The notes under the pieces were generated by a model. The model was not told the origin of the DNA, ran no database searches, and saw nothing but the letters and a program-made list of their open reading frames with translations. From assembly GCF_017745215.1 (NCBI RefSeq), contig NZ_JAGHZV010000008.1, forward strand, positions 186,001 through 250,000: a stretch of 64,000 bases of DNA, written 5' to 3'. Numbering within the stretch: the stretch's first letter is position 1; each line of letters starts with the position of its first letter. The stretch is from Sphingomonas sp. (GTDB taxonomy: Bacteria > Pseudomonadota > Alphaproteobacteria > Sphingomonadales > Sphingomonadaceae). Shown here piece after piece: positions 1 through 8,838 of the stretch. A program made the position numbers and the translations under genes.

Positions 1-147
1 GGCGCAATCGCTCGAAGGTGGGATTGTTTGAGCTACCCCCCCTTCCAGCACTCGCTGATCAACTACGACCACGTTCGCGAGCCTCCTCGCAAACGCCCAC
101 ATGCAAGCCGTCTCGGGATGCACGTCGAATCCTAGAAGGAAAGTGGG

Positions 148-223
148 TGGTGCCGCTTGCGTGACTCGAACACGCGACCCCCGCATTACGAATGCGATGC
201 TCTACCGGCTGAGCTAAAGCGGC
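148..223 (-). tRNA. tRNA-Thr (anticodon CGU)
   Basis: The minus strand folds into a complete cloverleaf of 76 nt with an encoded CCA end. The acceptor stem is GCCGCTT paired with AAGCGGC. The anticodon stem TCGCA/TGCGG encloses the loop TTCGTAA, which gives anticodon CGT and reads ACG threonine codons. The TTCGAGT T-loop is present and the discriminator base is A. It is divergent from the PAS protein gene downstream on the plus strand. The identity is read directly from the loop and is firm. Confidence 0.96.
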
Positions 224-421
224 CCTGCGGCACGCGAGGTGCCGCTCAGAGGCGGGCCGCTTACCAGCAAGGTTCGGGGGTTGCAAGGCACTCCGGATCG
301 GCCAGCCGCCATCGACGGTGATAAGGGCGCACCCGCATCCCGCCTTTACGCTGCGTTTACCATGGAGCGTGCAAAAGAGCGCGAACAGGGAAGGGGCCGG
401 TTGCCCCAACGGAGCGTTCGC

Positions 422-1690
422 ATGGATATGTCGCGCGGCATCAACGACTCGTCCAGCCTCGATCACGAGGTGGAAGACGAGGCAGTCTCGGACCGCCCGC
501 TCGATATCGGCAACGACGAGCGGCGCATGCACGTGCGCGCCTACAACCACTGGGTCTCGCTGCTCGGCGGGCGCGCCTACCCCTCGATCGAGGACCTCGA
601 TCCCGAGAATATCGCCGATTTCGGCCAGAATTCGGTGCTGCTCGACTTCACCAACGGCATCGAGGATCCGGTGATCCGCTTCCTCGGCCGCTCGCTGCGC
701 GAGGAATGCGGCGTCGACGCCTCGACGATCCGCGTCGCCGAAGTGCCCAGCCGCTCGCTGCTCTCGCGCCTCACCGACCACTATCTCCAGATCATCGCGA
801 ATCGCGCGCCGATCGGGTTCGAGGCCGAGTTCGTCGGCACACGCGGGCACAACACGCTCTATCGCGGCATCCTGATGCCGTTCTCGTCCGACGAGGACAC
901 GATCGACTTCATCTATGGCGTGATCAACTGGAAGGAGCTGGTCGACGCCGAGACGCAGGCGCGGCTCAACGCCGAGATCGAGGAAGCGCGCCGCACCGCG
1001 CCGACGCCCTCGCTCGCTCCGGTCTGGGCCGACGGCCCGAGCGCGGGCTTCGCCGATGCGGCGCTCGACACCGGCACCGAGCTTCTCCCGGCCCCGCTCC
1101 CCGTCGACGCGACGCTGGCCGACCGGCTGGCCGCCGCGCGCGACTCGGCGGCGCAAGCGAGCGCCACCGACACGCGCAGCCGCTCGGCGCTCTACCGCGC
1201 CCTCGCCCGCGCCTATGATTTCGCGATCGCCGCCGAGGACGATGCCGAGGGCTTCGCCGAACTGCTCGAGCTCAATGGCCTGCGCGCCCAGGCGCGCGCG
1301 CCGATGACGCCGTGCGTCAAGCTCGTCTTCGGCGCCGGCTACGACAAGACGCGAGTCACCGAATTCGCCGCGGTGCTGACCCATGCCCAGCGCAACGCCG
1401 TGCCCGAGGGCGGGCTCGACGGCTGGCTCGAAGTCGCCGAGGGTGGGATCAAGGGCGTCGTCGCCGCCGAGCGCGCGCTCAGGCGCCCCGCGCCGGCGCA
1501 GGACATCTTCGCCCGCGCCGCCGAGGAGCTGCGCAGCCGCCCCCCGCTCGCGCATGTGCCGATCGAGGCGGGTGCGAACGAGTTCGTCGTGCTGATCGCG
1601 CGCGCCGGCGAAGGCGGGCTCGACATCGTCGCAGCGGTGGACAGCGATGCGGCGCTGACCGAGCGGGTGGTGAAGAAGGCCGCGGCCTGA
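422..1690 (+). CDS. PAS_5 (DUF1457-like) domain protein
   Basis: This is a cytosolic protein of 422 residues. Its N-terminal third (about residues 35-175) resembles the PAS_5 family: a YNHWVSLLGGR stretch, then SIEDLDPENIADF and a beta-rich part ending in IYGVINWKEL. These domains are usually sensory, and no output domain (kinase, GGDEF or HTH) follows. The rest is Ala-rich helical sequence with a possible second alpha/beta unit (about 310-420). I chose ATG 422 because a GGAG lies eight bases upstream; ATG 362 in the same frame is an alternative. A palindromic repeat lies between it and the glutamate dehydrogenase gene. The ligand and role are unknown. Confidence 0.75.
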   Translation: MDMSRGINDSSSLDHEVEDEAVSDRPLDIGNDERRMHVRAYNHWVSLLGGRAYPSIEDLDPENIADFGQNSVLLDFTNGIEDPVIRFLGRSLREECGVDASTIRVAEVPSRSLLSRLTDHYLQIIANRAPIGFEAEFVGTRGHNTLYRGILMPFSSDEDTIDFIYGVINWKELVDAETQARLNAEIEEARRTAPTPSLAPVWADGPSAGFADAALDTGTELLPAPLPVDATLADRLAAARDSAAQASATDTRSRSALYRALARAYDFAIAAEDDAEGFAELLELNGLRAQARAPMTPCVKLVFGAGYDKTRVTEFAAVLTHAQRNAVPEGGLDGWLEVAEGGIKGVVAAERALRRPAPAQDIFARAAEELRSRPPLAHVPIEAGANEFVVLIARAGEGGLDIVAAVDSDAALTERVVKKAAA

Positions 1691-1705
1691 GGGCAGACTG
1701 ACGGC

Positions 1706-1788
1706 CGTCACCCCGGCGAAAGCCGGGACCCAGGGCCAAGAGCGACATTCTTTGCAACCCTGGGTCCCGGCCTTCGCCGGGATGACGG
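1706..1788. repeat. REP-like palindromic intergenic element, copy 1
   Basis: Arms CCGTCACCCCGGCGAAAGCC and its near-complement ending GGGATGACGG flank a short variable centre. The inner arms GGGACCCAGGG / CCCTGGGTCCC also pair. It belongs to the same family as the elements at 20398, 28670, 36930, 39338, 43511 and 51243. The asymmetric centre of this copy runs in reverse orientation to most others. It lies between two tandem plus-strand genes. Confidence 0.9.
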
Positions 1789-1885
1789 TTGATGGGTCGT
1801 CGGAACCGACCCTGGCGCCTACACTAGTCACAAATGATACCACAACGGCCTTGAGGTCGTAACGGCGCGGGCGCATAGGGCCGCG

Positions 1886-4800
1886 ATGCCCAAGATCACA
1901 AAGGCGCTGACCGAAGCGCTTGAAGCGCGGCTCCTCGAAGGAGCCCTCCCGGGAGAAGTCGAAGGGTTCGGGGAGGCCGATCGCGCCACCGCCGCGTCCT
2001 TCGTCGCCGAAACCGCGGCACACCGCGAGCCGGGCGCGCCGCGCGTCGCACTCGAAACCTACACCGAGGATGGACGCCGCTCGATGCGGCTCGCGGCGAT
2101 CAACGCCGATATGCCGTTCCTCGTCGATTCGATCTCGGCGGCGATCGCCACGTTCGACATCGCGATCCACCGCATCATCCACCCGGTGATCCAGGTCGAA
2201 CGCGACGAGAAGGGCCACCTCTCAGGCGTCGGCAGCGGCAAGCCCGAATCGATGGTCTATATCGAGATGGACCGCGCCGATGCGCGCGTGCGCCGCGCGC
2301 TGGTCGCCGAGCTCGAACGCTCGCTCGAGCAGGTCTATGCCGCGGTCGAGGACTGGCGCGCGCTCCAGGCGGCGATGGCGCGCGACGCCGATGCGCTGGG
2401 CACGTCCGAAGGCGCCGCGCTGCTGCGCTGGTTCCTCGAAGGCGCGATGACCCTGCTTTCGCACGAGAGCTGGCGGCCGAAGGACGGCGCGAGCGACCCG
2501 CTCGGCCTCGCGCGCTACACGCTCTCGACGCCGATCCTCGCCGATGCATCGCGCGAGCTCGCGATCAGGCATTTCCGCGAAGGCGGCGAGGCACCGCTGC
2601 TGCTCAAGTCCAACTGCATCTCGCCGGTGCACCGCCGCGTGCCGCTCGACATCGTCGTCGCACCGATCGTGGTCGGCGCCGAAGTCGTCGGCCTCTCGAT
2701 CCACGCCGGCCTCTGGACCAGCGCCGCGATGTTCTCGCCGCCCGAGGACGTGCCGCTGCTCCGCCAGCGGCTGAAGGCGCTCGAGGCCAAGTTCGGCTTC
2801 GATCCCAAGGGCCATACCGGCAAGGCGATGGCGCATGCGCTGACCGCGCTGCCGCACGACCAGACCACCGCGCTCGACCCCGAGTCGCTCGAGCGGCTCG
2901 TGCTGACCGCCATGTCGGTCGCAGATCGGCCGCGGCCCAAGCTGGTGCTGGTGCGCAGCCCCCTGGGGCGCCACCTCTTCGCCTTCGTCTGGCTGCCGCG
3001 CGACGACCTCACCACCGGCCGCCGCGTCGCGATCGGCGAGATGCTCGCCGACGCCGCCAGGGCGCGGCTGATCAACTGGTCGATCAGCCTCGAGGATGGC
3101 GTGGTCGCGCTGCTCCGCTACACGCTCGACCTGCGCGGCGGCGGCGAGCTGCCCGATCCCGGCACGCTCGACCAGCGCCTCAAGCAGATGCTGCGCGGCT
3201 GGGAGCCGGCGATCGAAGCCGCGCTCGCCGACGAGGCGGGGATGCGCGCCGCGCGGCTGACGCTGCGCTATGCCCATCGCTTCCCGCCTGCCTACCGCGC
3301 GCTCAACAACGCGACCGAGGCGGCGCGCGACATCCTGCGCATCGCCACGCTCAAATCGCCCGGCGACCGCGCGGTGCGGATCTGCTCGCGCGACGCGCAC
3401 GAAGGCATCTACCACGCCAAGCTCTATCGCATGGGCGGCGCGCTGGCGCTGTCGGATGCCGTGCCGGTGTTCGAGAATTTCGGCTTCCGCGTGATCGACG
3501 AAGTGCCGACCGAGCTGACCGGCGGCGACGGCATCTTCGTCCATGACTTCGAAGTCACGCTGATCGGCGGCGGCGGCGGCGTTCTCCACGAGGACCCCGG
3601 CCTGGTCGAGGAAGCGATCACCGCGGTGCTCGAGGGCCGCGCCGAGAACGACGCATTCAACCGGCTGATCGTCGAGGCGGGGATGCGCCCGCGCTCGGTG
3701 GTGCTGTTCCGCGCCTGGTTCCGCTACCTGCGCCAGGCCGGGCTGAGCTACGGCCTGGCGACCGTCGTCGATGCGCTGCGGCGCGCCCCGGCGGTGGCCG
3801 CGGCGTTGATCCAGCGCTTCGAGGCGGCGCATGACCCGAAGCGCGCGGGCAAGGACGCGCTTACCGTCGACGGTGCCTCGGAGGCGATCGAGACCGGCCT
3901 GCTCAAGGTCGCGGCGATCGACGACGACCGCATCCTGCGCGCGATGCGCGGCGTGGTGACCGCGACGCTGCGCACCAACGCCTTCACCGGCACGGGCGAC
4001 GAAGCGCTGGCGTTCAAGCTCGACAGCGCGCTGGTCCCGGGCCTGCCGCGGCCGCTGCCGTGGCGCGAGATCTGGGTCTATTCCCCCCGCGTCGAGGGCA
4101 TCCACCTGCGCGCCGGCCCGGTGGCGCGCGGCGGGCTGCGCTGGTCCGACCGGCGCGACGACTTCCGCACCGAGATCCTCGGGCTGATGAAGGCGCAGCG
4201 CGTCAAGAACGCGGTGATCGTGCCGACCGGCGCCAAGGGCGGCTTCTATCCCAAGCAGCTCCCCAACCCCGCGCAGGACCGCGACGCCTGGTTCGCCGAA
4301 GGGACCGAGAGCTACCGCGTCTTCATCCGCGCCCTGCTGTCGATCACCGACAACATCGTCGCGGGCAAGGTCGTCCATCCGCAGGGCGTCGCGATCCTCG
4401 ACGGCGAGGACCCCTATTTCGTCGTTGCCGCCGACAAGGGCACCGCGACCTTCTCCGACGTCGCCAACGCGATCGCGGTCGACCACGACTTCTGGCTGGG
4501 CGACGCCTTCGCCTCCGGCGGCTCGCACGGCTACGACCACAAGGCGATGGGCATCACCGCCAAGGGCGCGTGGATCAGCGTCAAGCGCCACTTCCTCGAG
4601 ATGGGCGTCGACGTCCAGACCGACACGATCCGCATCGCCGGCTGCGGCGACATGTCGGGCGACGTGTTCGGCAACGGCCTGCTCGAATCGAAGGCGGTCC
4701 AGCTCGTCGCGGCGTTCGACCATCGCCATATCTTCCTCGACCCCAACCCCGATCCAGCGAAGAGCTGGGACGAGCGCAAGCGGATGTTCGGCCTGCCGCG

Positions 4801-6508
4801 CTCGAGCTGGGCGGATTACGACCCCGCGCTGATCTCGCCCGGCGGCGGCGTGTTCGCGCGCACCGAGAAGATGATCCCGCTGAGCCCCGAGGTTCGCGCG
4901 ATGCTCGGCACCGAGGCGAAGGAGCTCGATCCCACCTCGCTGATCACGCTGATCCTCAAGGCCGAGGTGGACCTGATCTGGTTCGGCGGCATCGGCACCT
5001 ATGTGAAGGCCGCCGCGCAGAGCCATGTCGACGTCGGCGATCCGGCGAACGATCGCCTCCGCGTCGATGCCGAGGACGTCCGCGCCAAGGCGATCGGCGA
5101 AGGCGCCAACCTGGGCGTGACCCAAGCGGCGCGCATCGCCTTCTCGGAGCGGGGCGGACGGATCAACACCGACTTCATCGACAATTCGGCGGGCGTCGAT
5201 TGCTCGGACAACGAGGTCAACATCAAGATCGCGCTCAACCGCGAAGTGATCGAGGGCCGGCTCGACTTCGAGGACCGCAACAAGCTGCTCGTCTCGATGA
5301 CCGACGACGTCGCGCACATCGTGCTCGAGGACAATCGTCTCCAGACGCTTGCGCTCTCCTTCATGGAGAATGACGGCCCGGTCGCACTGCCGAGCTATGT
5401 CCGCGTGATCGAGATCCTCGAGGGCGGCGGCCGGCTCGACCGCGCGGTCGAGGGCCTGGGCCCGAACGAGGAGCTGCTGCGGCGGGCGCAGGACGGGCAT
5501 GGCCTCACCCGGCCCGAGCTCGCGGTGCTGCTCGCCAGCGCCAAGCTCGCGCTCCAGGACGCGATCGAGCACAGCCCGCTCGGCCGGGACAAGGCGCTCG
5601 AGGACTATCTGTTCGAGGCTTTCCCCCCGGCGATGCGCAAGACATATGCAGCCGCGATCGAGGAACATCGCCTGCGCGGCGAGATCGTCGCGACCAAGCT
5701 CGCCAATCGCGTGGTCAACCGGCTCGGCGTGCTCCACCCCTTCGAGCTCGCCGAAGAGGAAGGCGCAGCGATGGGGGACATCGCGGCGATGTTCGTCGTC
5801 ACCGAGGACCTGTTCGGGCTCGAGCCGCTGTGGGAGGAGATCGAGCAGGCGCCGATCAGCGAGACCGCGCGCATCGCGCTGCTCGACGAAGTCGCGGTCG
5901 CCGCACGCACGCACGTCGCCGACCTGCTGCGCGTCTGCCGTCCGGGCGCGAGCCCGGCGCAAGTGATCGAGCGGCTTCGCCCGCGCGTCGGCAATCTCGC
6001 GCGCGAAGCCAAGAAGCTGCTGCTCGAGGAAGTCCAGGCGCAGAGCGGGCGGATCGCGGCGCGGCTTCAGGCGGCGGGCGCGCCGGCCGATCTCGCCGGC
6101 CGCGTGGTGCGGCTGTTCGAGCTCGACGGCGCGGTGGGCCTCGCCGACCTCGGCGAGCGCCGCAGCATCGACGAGACCGATCTCGCGCGCGCCTTCACCA
6201 AGCTCGGCCATGCGCTGGGGCTCGACTGGGCGCAGTCGACCGCGGCGCGGATCACGACGGGCGACGTGTGGGAGCGGCTGCTGATCGCGGGCCTCGCGCG
6301 CGACTTCCAGCAGCTGCGCTTCGATTTCCTCACGCGGATCAAGGGCGACGATCCCCAGGCGGGGGTCGATGCCTGGCTCGATGAGAACCGCAATCGAGTG
6401 GCGCAATTCGCTCAGCTGGTCGCGCGCGCGCGGGCTGCGGCGACGCCCAATGCGGCGATGCTTGCGCAGATCGCGGGCCAGGCGAGGGTGCTGCTGGGCC
6501 GCGAATAA
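1886..6508 (+). CDS. gdhB: NAD-specific glutamate dehydrogenase, large (about 180 kDa) type
   Basis: The 1540-residue protein has the length of the large NAD-GDH family, which oxidises glutamate to 2-oxoglutarate and ammonium with NAD+. The long N-terminal half (to about 700) holds the regulatory regions of this class. The catalytic core follows, with RGGLRWSDRRDD (about 749), the lysine-bearing PTGAKGGFYPKQL (about 780), GGSHGYDHKAMG (about 880) and the nucleotide-binding stretch AGCGDMSGDVFGNG (about 920). A helical tail of about 450 residues completes it. In Caulobacter the equivalent enzyme, GdhZ, also links nitrogen metabolism to cell division. The ATG at 1886 has only a weak AGGG upstream. 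It is monocistronic. Confidence 0.95.
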   Translation: MPKITKALTEALEARLLEGALPGEVEGFGEADRATAASFVAETAAHREPGAPRVALETYTEDGRRSMRLAAINADMPFLVDSISAAIATFDIAIHRIIHPVIQVERDEKGHLSGVGSGKPESMVYIEMDRADARVRRALVAELERSLEQVYAAVEDWRALQAAMARDADALGTSEGAALLRWFLEGAMTLLSHESWRPKDGASDPLGLARYTLSTPILADASRELAIRHFREGGEAPLLLKSNCISPVHRRVPLDIVVAPIVVGAEVVGLSIHAGLWTSAAMFSPPEDVPLLRQRLKALEAKFGFDPKGHTGKAMAHALTALPHDQTTALDPESLERLVLTAMSVADRPRPKLVLVRSPLGRHLFAFVWLPRDDLTTGRRVAIGEMLADAARARLINWSISLEDGVVALLRYTLDLRGGGELPDPGTLDQRLKQMLRGWEPAIEAALADEAGMRAARLTLRYAHRFPPAYRALNNATEAARDILRIATLKSPGDRAVRICSRDAHEGIYHAKLYRMGGALALSDAVPVFENFGFRVIDEVPTELTGGDGIFVHDFEVTLIGGGGGVLHEDPGLVEEAITAVLEGRAENDAFNRLIVEAGMRPRSVVLFRAWFRYLRQAGLSYGLATVVDALRRAPAVAAALIQRFEAAHDPKRAGKDALTVDGASEAIETGLLKVAAIDDDRILRAMRGVVTATLRTNAFTGTGDEALAFKLDSALVPGLPRPLPWREIWVYSPRVEGIHLRAGPVARGGLRWSDRRDDFRTEILGLMKAQRVKNAVIVPTGAKGGFYPKQLPNPAQDRDAWFAEGTESYRVFIRALLSITDNIVAGKVVHPQGVAILDGEDPYFVVAADKGTATFSDVANAIAVDHDFWLGDAFASGGSHGYDHKAMGITAKGAWISVKRHFLEMGVDVQTDTIRIAGCGDMSGDVFGNGLLESKAVQLVAAFDHRHIFLDPNPDPAKSWDERKRMFGLPRSSWADYDPALISPGGGVFARTEKMIPLSPEVRAMLGTEAKELDPTSLITLILKAEVDLIWFGGIGTYVKAAAQSHVDVGDPANDRLRVDAEDVRAKAIGEGANLGVTQAARIAFSERGGRINTDFIDNSAGVDCSDNEVNIKIALNREVIEGRLDFEDRNKLLVSMTDDVAHIVLEDNRLQTLALSFMENDGPVALPSYVRVIEILEGGGRLDRAVEGLGPNEELLRRAQDGHGLTRPELAVLLASAKLALQDAIEHSPLGRDKALEDYLFEAFPPAMRKTYAAAIEEHRLRGEIVATKLANRVVNRLGVLHPFELAEEEGAAMGDIAAMFVVTEDLFGLEPLWEEIEQAPISETARIALLDEVAVAARTHVADLLRVCRPGASPAQVIERLRPRVGNLAREAKKLLLEEVQAQSGRIAARLQAAGAPADLAGRVVRLFELDGAVGLADLGERRSIDETDLARAFTKLGHALGLDWAQSTAARITTGDVWERLLIAGLARDFQQLRFDFLTRIKGDDPQAGVDAWLDENRNRVAQFAQLVARARAAATPNAAMLAQIAGQARVLLGRE

Positions 6509-6552
6509 TCAATCACGCCAATCGCACTTTGGGGCGGCCTGATTCGATTGCA

Positions 6553-6571
6553 ATTGCGAATCGTTTGCGAT
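6553..6571. promoter_or_regulatory. Fur-like operator upstream of the PepSY operon
   Basis: ATTGCGAATCGTTTGCGAT is an imperfect 9-1-9 palindrome of the TGCGAAT/TTCGCA type seen at alphaproteobacterial iron-regulated promoters. It starts 62 bases before the PepSY start codon. The overlapping block GATTCG...CGAATC (6541-6562) could also form a hairpin behind the glutamate dehydrogenase gene. The Fur assignment is inference from pattern and from the iron-related genes downstream. Confidence 0.5.
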
Positions 6572-6614
6572 ACCGCTTCGGCTCGTACTTAGCCTTCGAG
6601 ACCGCTCCATTCCC

Positions 6615-7256
6615 ATGCACGGCACCCCGCCTCCGGCGACCAAGAAGCGCAGCCGGAAGAGCTTCTGGCTGAAGCAGCTCCACACCTGGCATTGGATGAG
6701 CTCGGCGATCAGCCTGATCGGGCTGATGCTGTTCGCGGTCACCGGCTTCACGCTGAACCATGCCGCCGACATCGAGGCGGCGCCCACGACGGTCGACGCC
6801 AAGGCGCAGCTTCCCGCGCCGCTCGCCGCGCAAGTGAAGCCCGACGACAGGCCCGACAGCAAGAAACCGATCCCGCCCGCGGTGGCGCAGTGGATCACCG
6901 GCCAGGTCAAGCTCGACGCGAGCGGCACCGCCGAGTGGAGCGCCGACGAAATCTACCTCGCCAGGCCGCGCCCCGGCGGCGACGCCTGGATCTCGATCGA
7001 CCGCGCGAGCGGCGAAGTGACCAGCGAGACCAGCTCGCGCGGCTGGATCGCCTATCTCAACGACCTCCACAAGGGCCGCAACGCCGGGCCGGTATGGAAG
7101 TGGTTCCTCGACATCTTCGTGCTCGCCTGCATCATCTTCTCGCTTACGGGGCTCGTGCTGCTGTGGATGCATTCGAAGCACCGCAGGAGCACCTGGCCGC
7201 TCGTCGGCCTGGGGCTGCTGATCCCGGCGCTGATCGCCATTTTCCTGATCCACTAA
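6615..7256 (+). CDS. PepSY-associated membrane protein
   Basis: This 213-residue inner-membrane protein starts with a basic cytosolic tail, followed by a first membrane helix (about 28-50: SLIGLMLFAVTGFTLNHA). A periplasmic PepSY-like segment of about 100 residues follows, then two closely spaced helices (about 160-180 and 193-212). A periplasmic LNDLHKGRN motif just before helix 2 is typical of PepSY-TM proteins of the iron-reductase/PiuB group. It heads a tight operon with DUF2271, DUF4198 and ApbE genes (gaps of 15, 11 and 65 bases). The neighbours suggest electron transfer or iron reduction at the membrane. The precise substrate is not shown by the sequence. Confidence 0.85.
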   Translation: MHGTPPPATKKRSRKSFWLKQLHTWHWMSSAISLIGLMLFAVTGFTLNHAADIEAAPTTVDAKAQLPAPLAAQVKPDDRPDSKKPIPPAVAQWITGQVKLDASGTAEWSADEIYLARPRPGGDAWISIDRASGEVTSETSSRGWIAYLNDLHKGRNAGPVWKWFLDIFVLACIIFSLTGLVLLWMHSKHRRSTWPLVGLGLLIPALIAIFLIH

Positions 7257-7271
7257 GAGAAGGCTCGCCCC

Positions 7272-7796
7272 ATGGAGTTTCGCCTCACCGGACTGACGAT
7301 TGCCGCGATCGGCGGCGGGCTGATCCCCGCGGCCGCGAGTGCGCAGACGATCGATCTCACCGTCTCGCTGCCGCAGCTCAGCGTCGCCGAATACCACCGG
7401 CCCTATGTGGCGGTGTGGATCGAGAAGGAAGGCGCCGCCCCGCGCACGCTCTCGGTCTGGTACGACGTCAACAAGCGCAACAACGCCGGCACCCGCTGGC
7501 TGCGCGACGTGCGGATGTGGTGGCGCGCGACGGGCCGCGCGGGGACCTACCCCGCCGACGGCATCTCGAGCGCGACGCGCGCACCGGGCACGCACAAGCT
7601 GAGCTTCACCGCCGGCCGCGGCGGCATGCCCGCGCTGACCCCGGGCAGCTACACCCTCGTGATCGAGGCCGCGCGCGAATCGGGCGGCCGCGAAGTCGTC
7701 CGCCTGCCCTTCGCCTGGAACGGCAGCAAGGCCGTCTCGGCAAGCGCCAAGGGCCAGTCCGAACTCGGCGCGGTCACCCTGAACGCGCACCGCTGA
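7272..7796 (+). CDS. DUF2271 periplasmic protein, candidate flavin carrier
   Basis: The protein has 174 residues. It begins with a signal peptide (hydrophobic core about 7-22, likely cut after AASA at residue 24). The mature part resembles DUF2271: beta-rich, with YVAVWIE, a Trp-rich stretch RDVRMWWRATG, and the motif DGISSATRAPG at residues 96-106. That motif resembles the D-x-x-(S/T)-G-A-(S/T) site to which ApbE attaches FMN through threonine; here the Gly is Ser and T102 would be the acceptor. With apbE two genes downstream, a covalently flavinylated carrier is plausible. The family call is good; flavinylation is inference. Confidence 0.8.
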   Translation: MEFRLTGLTIAAIGGGLIPAAASAQTIDLTVSLPQLSVAEYHRPYVAVWIEKEGAAPRTLSVWYDVNKRNNAGTRWLRDVRMWWRATGRAGTYPADGISSATRAPGTHKLSFTAGRGGMPALTPGSYTLVIEAARESGGREVVRLPFAWNGSKAVSASAKGQSELGAVTLNAHR

Positions 7797-7807
7797 GGAG
7801 AGCCGCC

Positions 7808-8773
7808 ATGCACGCCTTCCGCAAGCCGCTCGCATCGATCGTCGCGATCGCCGCGCTGCTGGTGCCCCAGCTCGCCGCCGCCGCGCCGCGCGCCTGGATG
7901 CTGCCTTCCGAAACCCAGTTCGTCGGCAACGGCGACGAGTGGCTGACGGTCGACGCGGCGATCTCGACCGACCTCTATTATTACGACCACCCCGCCCAGC
8001 CCTGGACTCCGGTCGCCTATGCACCCGACGGGACCGAGCTGGCGGTCGAGAATGTCGGCAAGGGCAAGCTGCGGCTGACCTTCGACCTCCACCTCACCCA
8101 GCGCGGCACCTACAAGCTCGCGATCGTCTCGGACGGGGTGATGGGCAGCTACATGCTGGGCGGCGAGCGCAAGATGCTGCCGCGCGGCACGACGACGGCG
8201 ACGCTGGCGCAGGCGATCCCGGCCGGCGCGACCGAGGTGTGGACCGCCGAGAACAACAGCCGGATCGAGACCTTCGTCACGGCAGGCCAGCCGACCACCG
8301 CGGTGTTCAAGCCGGTGGGCAAGGGCATCGAGATGGTGCCCGTCACGCATCCCAACGACCTGGCGGTGGGCGAATCGGCGACCTTCCAGTTCCTGCTCGA
8401 CGGCAAGCCGGCGGCGGGCCTCGCGGTCACCGCGGTGAACGGTGGCGTGCGCTACAGCGACGGGCTGAAGCAGCTAAGCCTGACCACCGACGCCGAAGGC
8501 AAGGTGACGATCAAATGGCCCGAGCCGGGCATGTGGTGGGTGAGCGCGAGCATGGGCTCGCCGCGCAGTGAGGGCGGTCCCGGAGGGCCGGGCGGCCCCG
8601 GTGGTCCCGGCCGCCCCGAGGGCGCCGGCAGTCCCGGCGGCCCCGGCCCGCAGGGCGCCACGCCCCGGCCCGAAGGTGCAGGCCCCGGCGGCCCCGGCGA
8701 GGGCGGCTTCCGCCCGATTGGCCCGCCGCAGCGCCGCTCGAGCTATGCGATGACCGTCGAGGTGATCGGCTGA
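7808..8773 (+). CDS. DUF4198 periplasmic protein with a collagen-like Gly-Pro tail
   Basis: The protein has 321 residues with a signal peptide (about 1-26, ending AAAA-PRAW). The mature N-terminal part has the DUF4198 look (PRAWMLPSET, FDLHLTQRGTYKLAIVSDG), a beta-sandwich family found in iron or nickel uptake loci. A second beta unit (about 170-245, DGKPAAGLAVTAVNGG) resembles carboxypeptidase-regulatory folds. Residues about 256-305 are an unusual run of GGP and PGG triplets rich in Gly, Pro and Glu, before a final beta strand YAMTVEVIG. It sits between the DUF2271 and ApbE genes, so it probably serves the same periplasmic redox or metal process. Confidence 0.8.
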   Translation: MHAFRKPLASIVAIAALLVPQLAAAAPRAWMLPSETQFVGNGDEWLTVDAAISTDLYYYDHPAQPWTPVAYAPDGTELAVENVGKGKLRLTFDLHLTQRGTYKLAIVSDGVMGSYMLGGERKMLPRGTTTATLAQAIPAGATEVWTAENNSRIETFVTAGQPTTAVFKPVGKGIEMVPVTHPNDLAVGESATFQFLLDGKPAAGLAVTAVNGGVRYSDGLKQLSLTTDAEGKVTIKWPEPGMWWVSASMGSPRSEGGPGGPGGPGGPGRPEGAGSPGGPGPQGATPRPEGAGPGGPGEGGFRPIGPPQRRSSYAMTVEVIG

Positions 8774-8838
8774 CGCGCACCGCGATACCGCTCGACCTCG
8801 ATCGCGCGGCGTTCGATCGGCGCCGCGCGGATGCGCTC

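Noticed and set aside
2222..6406. A 1394-codon open frame on the minus strand
   Set aside because: It is antisense to the glutamate dehydrogenase gene, has low-complexity Arg/Ala/Glu/Asp composition and no motif. Long antisense frames are expected in DNA with this GC bias.
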